A DNA stretch of 6,290 bases from Chloroflexota bacterium. Lineage in GTDB: Bacteria > Chloroflexota > Anaerolineae > 4572-78. Shown piece after piece: positions 5,554 through 6,290 of the stretch. The notes under the pieces were generated by a model. It worked only from the letters and a program-made list of their open reading frames with translations, did not search any database and was not told the origin of the DNA. A program made the position numbers and the translations under genes. The DNA lies in NCBI GenBank assembly GCA_024278015.1, contig JAJRUC010000073.1, forward strand, positions 1 to 6,290, written 5' to 3'. Position 1 is the first letter of the stretch. Each line of letters begins with the position of its first letter.

Positions 5554-5582
5554 ATTATATACAAAACGGGCTTAACTGTCAA
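5554..5582 (-). promoter_or_regulatory. Perfect-consensus sigma-70 promoter for rplU-rpmA-rpmE
   Basis: On the minus strand TTGACA (5577-5582) and TATAAT (5554-5559) are separated by exactly 17 bases. Transcription would start near 5545-5547. The -35 hexamer lies inside the last codons of the DUF2344 gene and the spacer contains its stop codon. This leaves an untranslated leader of about 170 bases before rplU. The 174-base gap 5398-5571 contains no gene; it holds this promoter's -10 element and the terminator hairpin at 5432-5461. Confidence 0.8.
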
Positions 5583-6234
5583 ATGAAAAGAACAGTTGCG
5601 TGCGTGTGCTTTGATGCCATCCGGCCAGGCCCAACGCCTTCAACACCGCTTCGGGCCGAAGGTTGCCCTGCTGCCCGGTGGAAAGCCGCATGGTCAGGGT
5701 GGCTTCACCGCCGTCGATGCCCGCCAGGTGCAGGCCGTGAAGCAAAGGCCGCAAGTTGAACGTTTCTTCGCGCTTGCGCCGCACCCGCATTTGGATAACC
5801 TCCGGGGCGGCCAGCAACGCCTCGATTTTGCTTTGCAGCGCCTCGGCGGGCAGGTCTGTTTCTACCGCAACGGAGTAGTCTGCCTGTTGCAGCCCGCTTT
5901 GCAGTTTGGGGGCTTTCGGCTCAGTTTTTGCAACGGCAGATAGCCCAAAGCCGGGGGGCAATGTCGCTTGAATCCGCTGCCTCACATCTGCTTCCGCAAG
6001 GGGTTCGGTCAGGTAAATATCCATCATCTCCGCCCGGCCCATCGTGCCCACGGGCAGGCTGGCGGCCACTTGCAGTTTGGCCTGCGGATTGAACCCCCGC
6101 GAATAGGCCAGCGGCAGCCCGGCCCGTCGAAAAGTGCGCGTCCAACCGGCAACCATATCCAGGTGCCCCAAATATTTTACCGGATATTCTTTGCTGAAGG
6201 TCAGTCGATAGCGATAGCTGCGTTCTGTTTCCAT
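5572..6234 (-). CDS. Radical-SAM-linked protein, DUF2344 (TIGR03936/PF10105)
   Basis: Function unknown; the family is nearly always next to, or fused with, a B12-binding radical SAM protein (TIGR03960), and commonly lies beside rplU-rpmA and RNase G. All 220 residues fit a free-standing copy. The hallmark stretch is near the N-terminus: YRLTFSKEYPVKYLGHLD (9-26) and RRAGLPLAYSRGFNPQAK (36-53), followed by ASLPVGTMGRAEMMDIYL (58-75). The C-terminal half (about 115-220) is less conserved and ends in TRTQLFFSFDS. The ATG at 6234 gives the usual short N-terminus; a possible AGGGG ribosome site is 14 bases upstream, rather far. The frame stays open upstream to the window edge without another start codon, so a fusion to the radical SAM partner is not excluded. 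The promoter of the ribosomal genes is embedded in its 3' end. No rng gene lies between it and rplU, unlike in many genomes. Confidence 0.88.
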   Translation of the reverse strand: METERSYRYRLTFSKEYPVKYLGHLDMVAGWTRTFRRAGLPLAYSRGFNPQAKLQVAASLPVGTMGRAEMMDIYLTEPLAEADVRQRIQATLPPGFGLSAVAKTEPKAPKLQSGLQQADYSVAVETDLPAEALQSKIEALLAAPEVIQMRVRRKREETFNLRPLLHGLHLAGIDGGEATLTMRLSTGQQGNLRPEAVLKALGLAGWHQSTRTQLFFSFDS

Positions 6235-6251
6235 ACAAAAATGCGTGTCCC

Positions 6252-6290
6252 CTAATTTTCCGGTTGCCGCCGGCGCGGGTTGCGAACGGG
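6252..6290 (-). CDS. Possible C-terminal end of an upstream gene (partial)
   Basis: In the minus-strand frame that starts at 6290, 12 codons encode PVRNPRRRQPEN and then a TAG stop at 6252-6254. The stop overlaps the possible ribosome site (AGGGG) of the DUF2344 gene, 17 bases before its ATG, a spacing typical of co-transcribed genes. By family habit the upstream gene should be the radical SAM protein TIGR03960, but twelve residues carry no family signal. The gene is cut by the window edge. The alternative is that the DUF2344 frame itself continues through here as a fusion. Confidence 0.35.
   Translation of the reverse strand, partial: PVRNPRRRQPEN

Overview
The window reads as bacterial chromosome, most likely from a member of the Chloroflexota (Anaerolineae-like). 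That guess rests on the style of the envelope proteases, an L27 that starts directly at MAHKKG without a Firmicutes-type leader, and the mixture of gene neighbours. It is an inference, not proof. Coding regions are moderately GC-rich and intergenic gaps are clearly AT-richer. No tRNA, rRNA, CRISPR array or insertion sequence was seen.

Left part (1-2368, + strand): a partial palindromic repeat at the edge, then an AT-rich control region with a candidate extended -10 promoter. A probable three-gene envelope operon follows: a 37-residue single-pass membrane protein (188-301), a Zn-dependent membrane protease of the YugP/Zn_peptidase_2 type (340-1056), and a membrane-anchored HtrA-type serine protease with one PDZ domain (1064-2368). 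Spacing is tight (38 and 7 bases). The operon meets the minus-strand block at a two-way terminator (2391-2420) next to a perfect 12-bp inverted repeat (2429-2463).

Right part (2463-6290, - strand, read right to left): a possible tail of an upstream gene, a DUF2344/TIGR03936 radical-SAM-linked protein, rplU (L21), rpmA (L27), rpmE (L31), tdk (thymidine kinase) and an M42-family aminopeptidase. DUF2344 beside rplU-rpmA and rpmE beside tdk are both familiar bacterial neighbourhoods, here joined in one run. A promoter with perfect consensus hexamers (TTGACA, 17-base spacer, TATAAT) sits over the last codons of the DUF2344 gene. It drives a leader of about 170 bases into rplU, and that leader holds an intrinsic-terminator hairpin, so the ribosomal-protein run is probably controlled by attenuation. 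A second intrinsic terminator separates rpmE from tdk.

The most notable item is rpmE. A complete four-cysteine L31 (about 68 residues) continues through a charged linker into a second domain that closely resembles the C-terminal domain of the RNA polymerase alpha subunit, giving a 160-residue protein. I know of no described L31 with this domain, and it suggests a physical link between ribosome and DNA, RNA or the transcription machinery.
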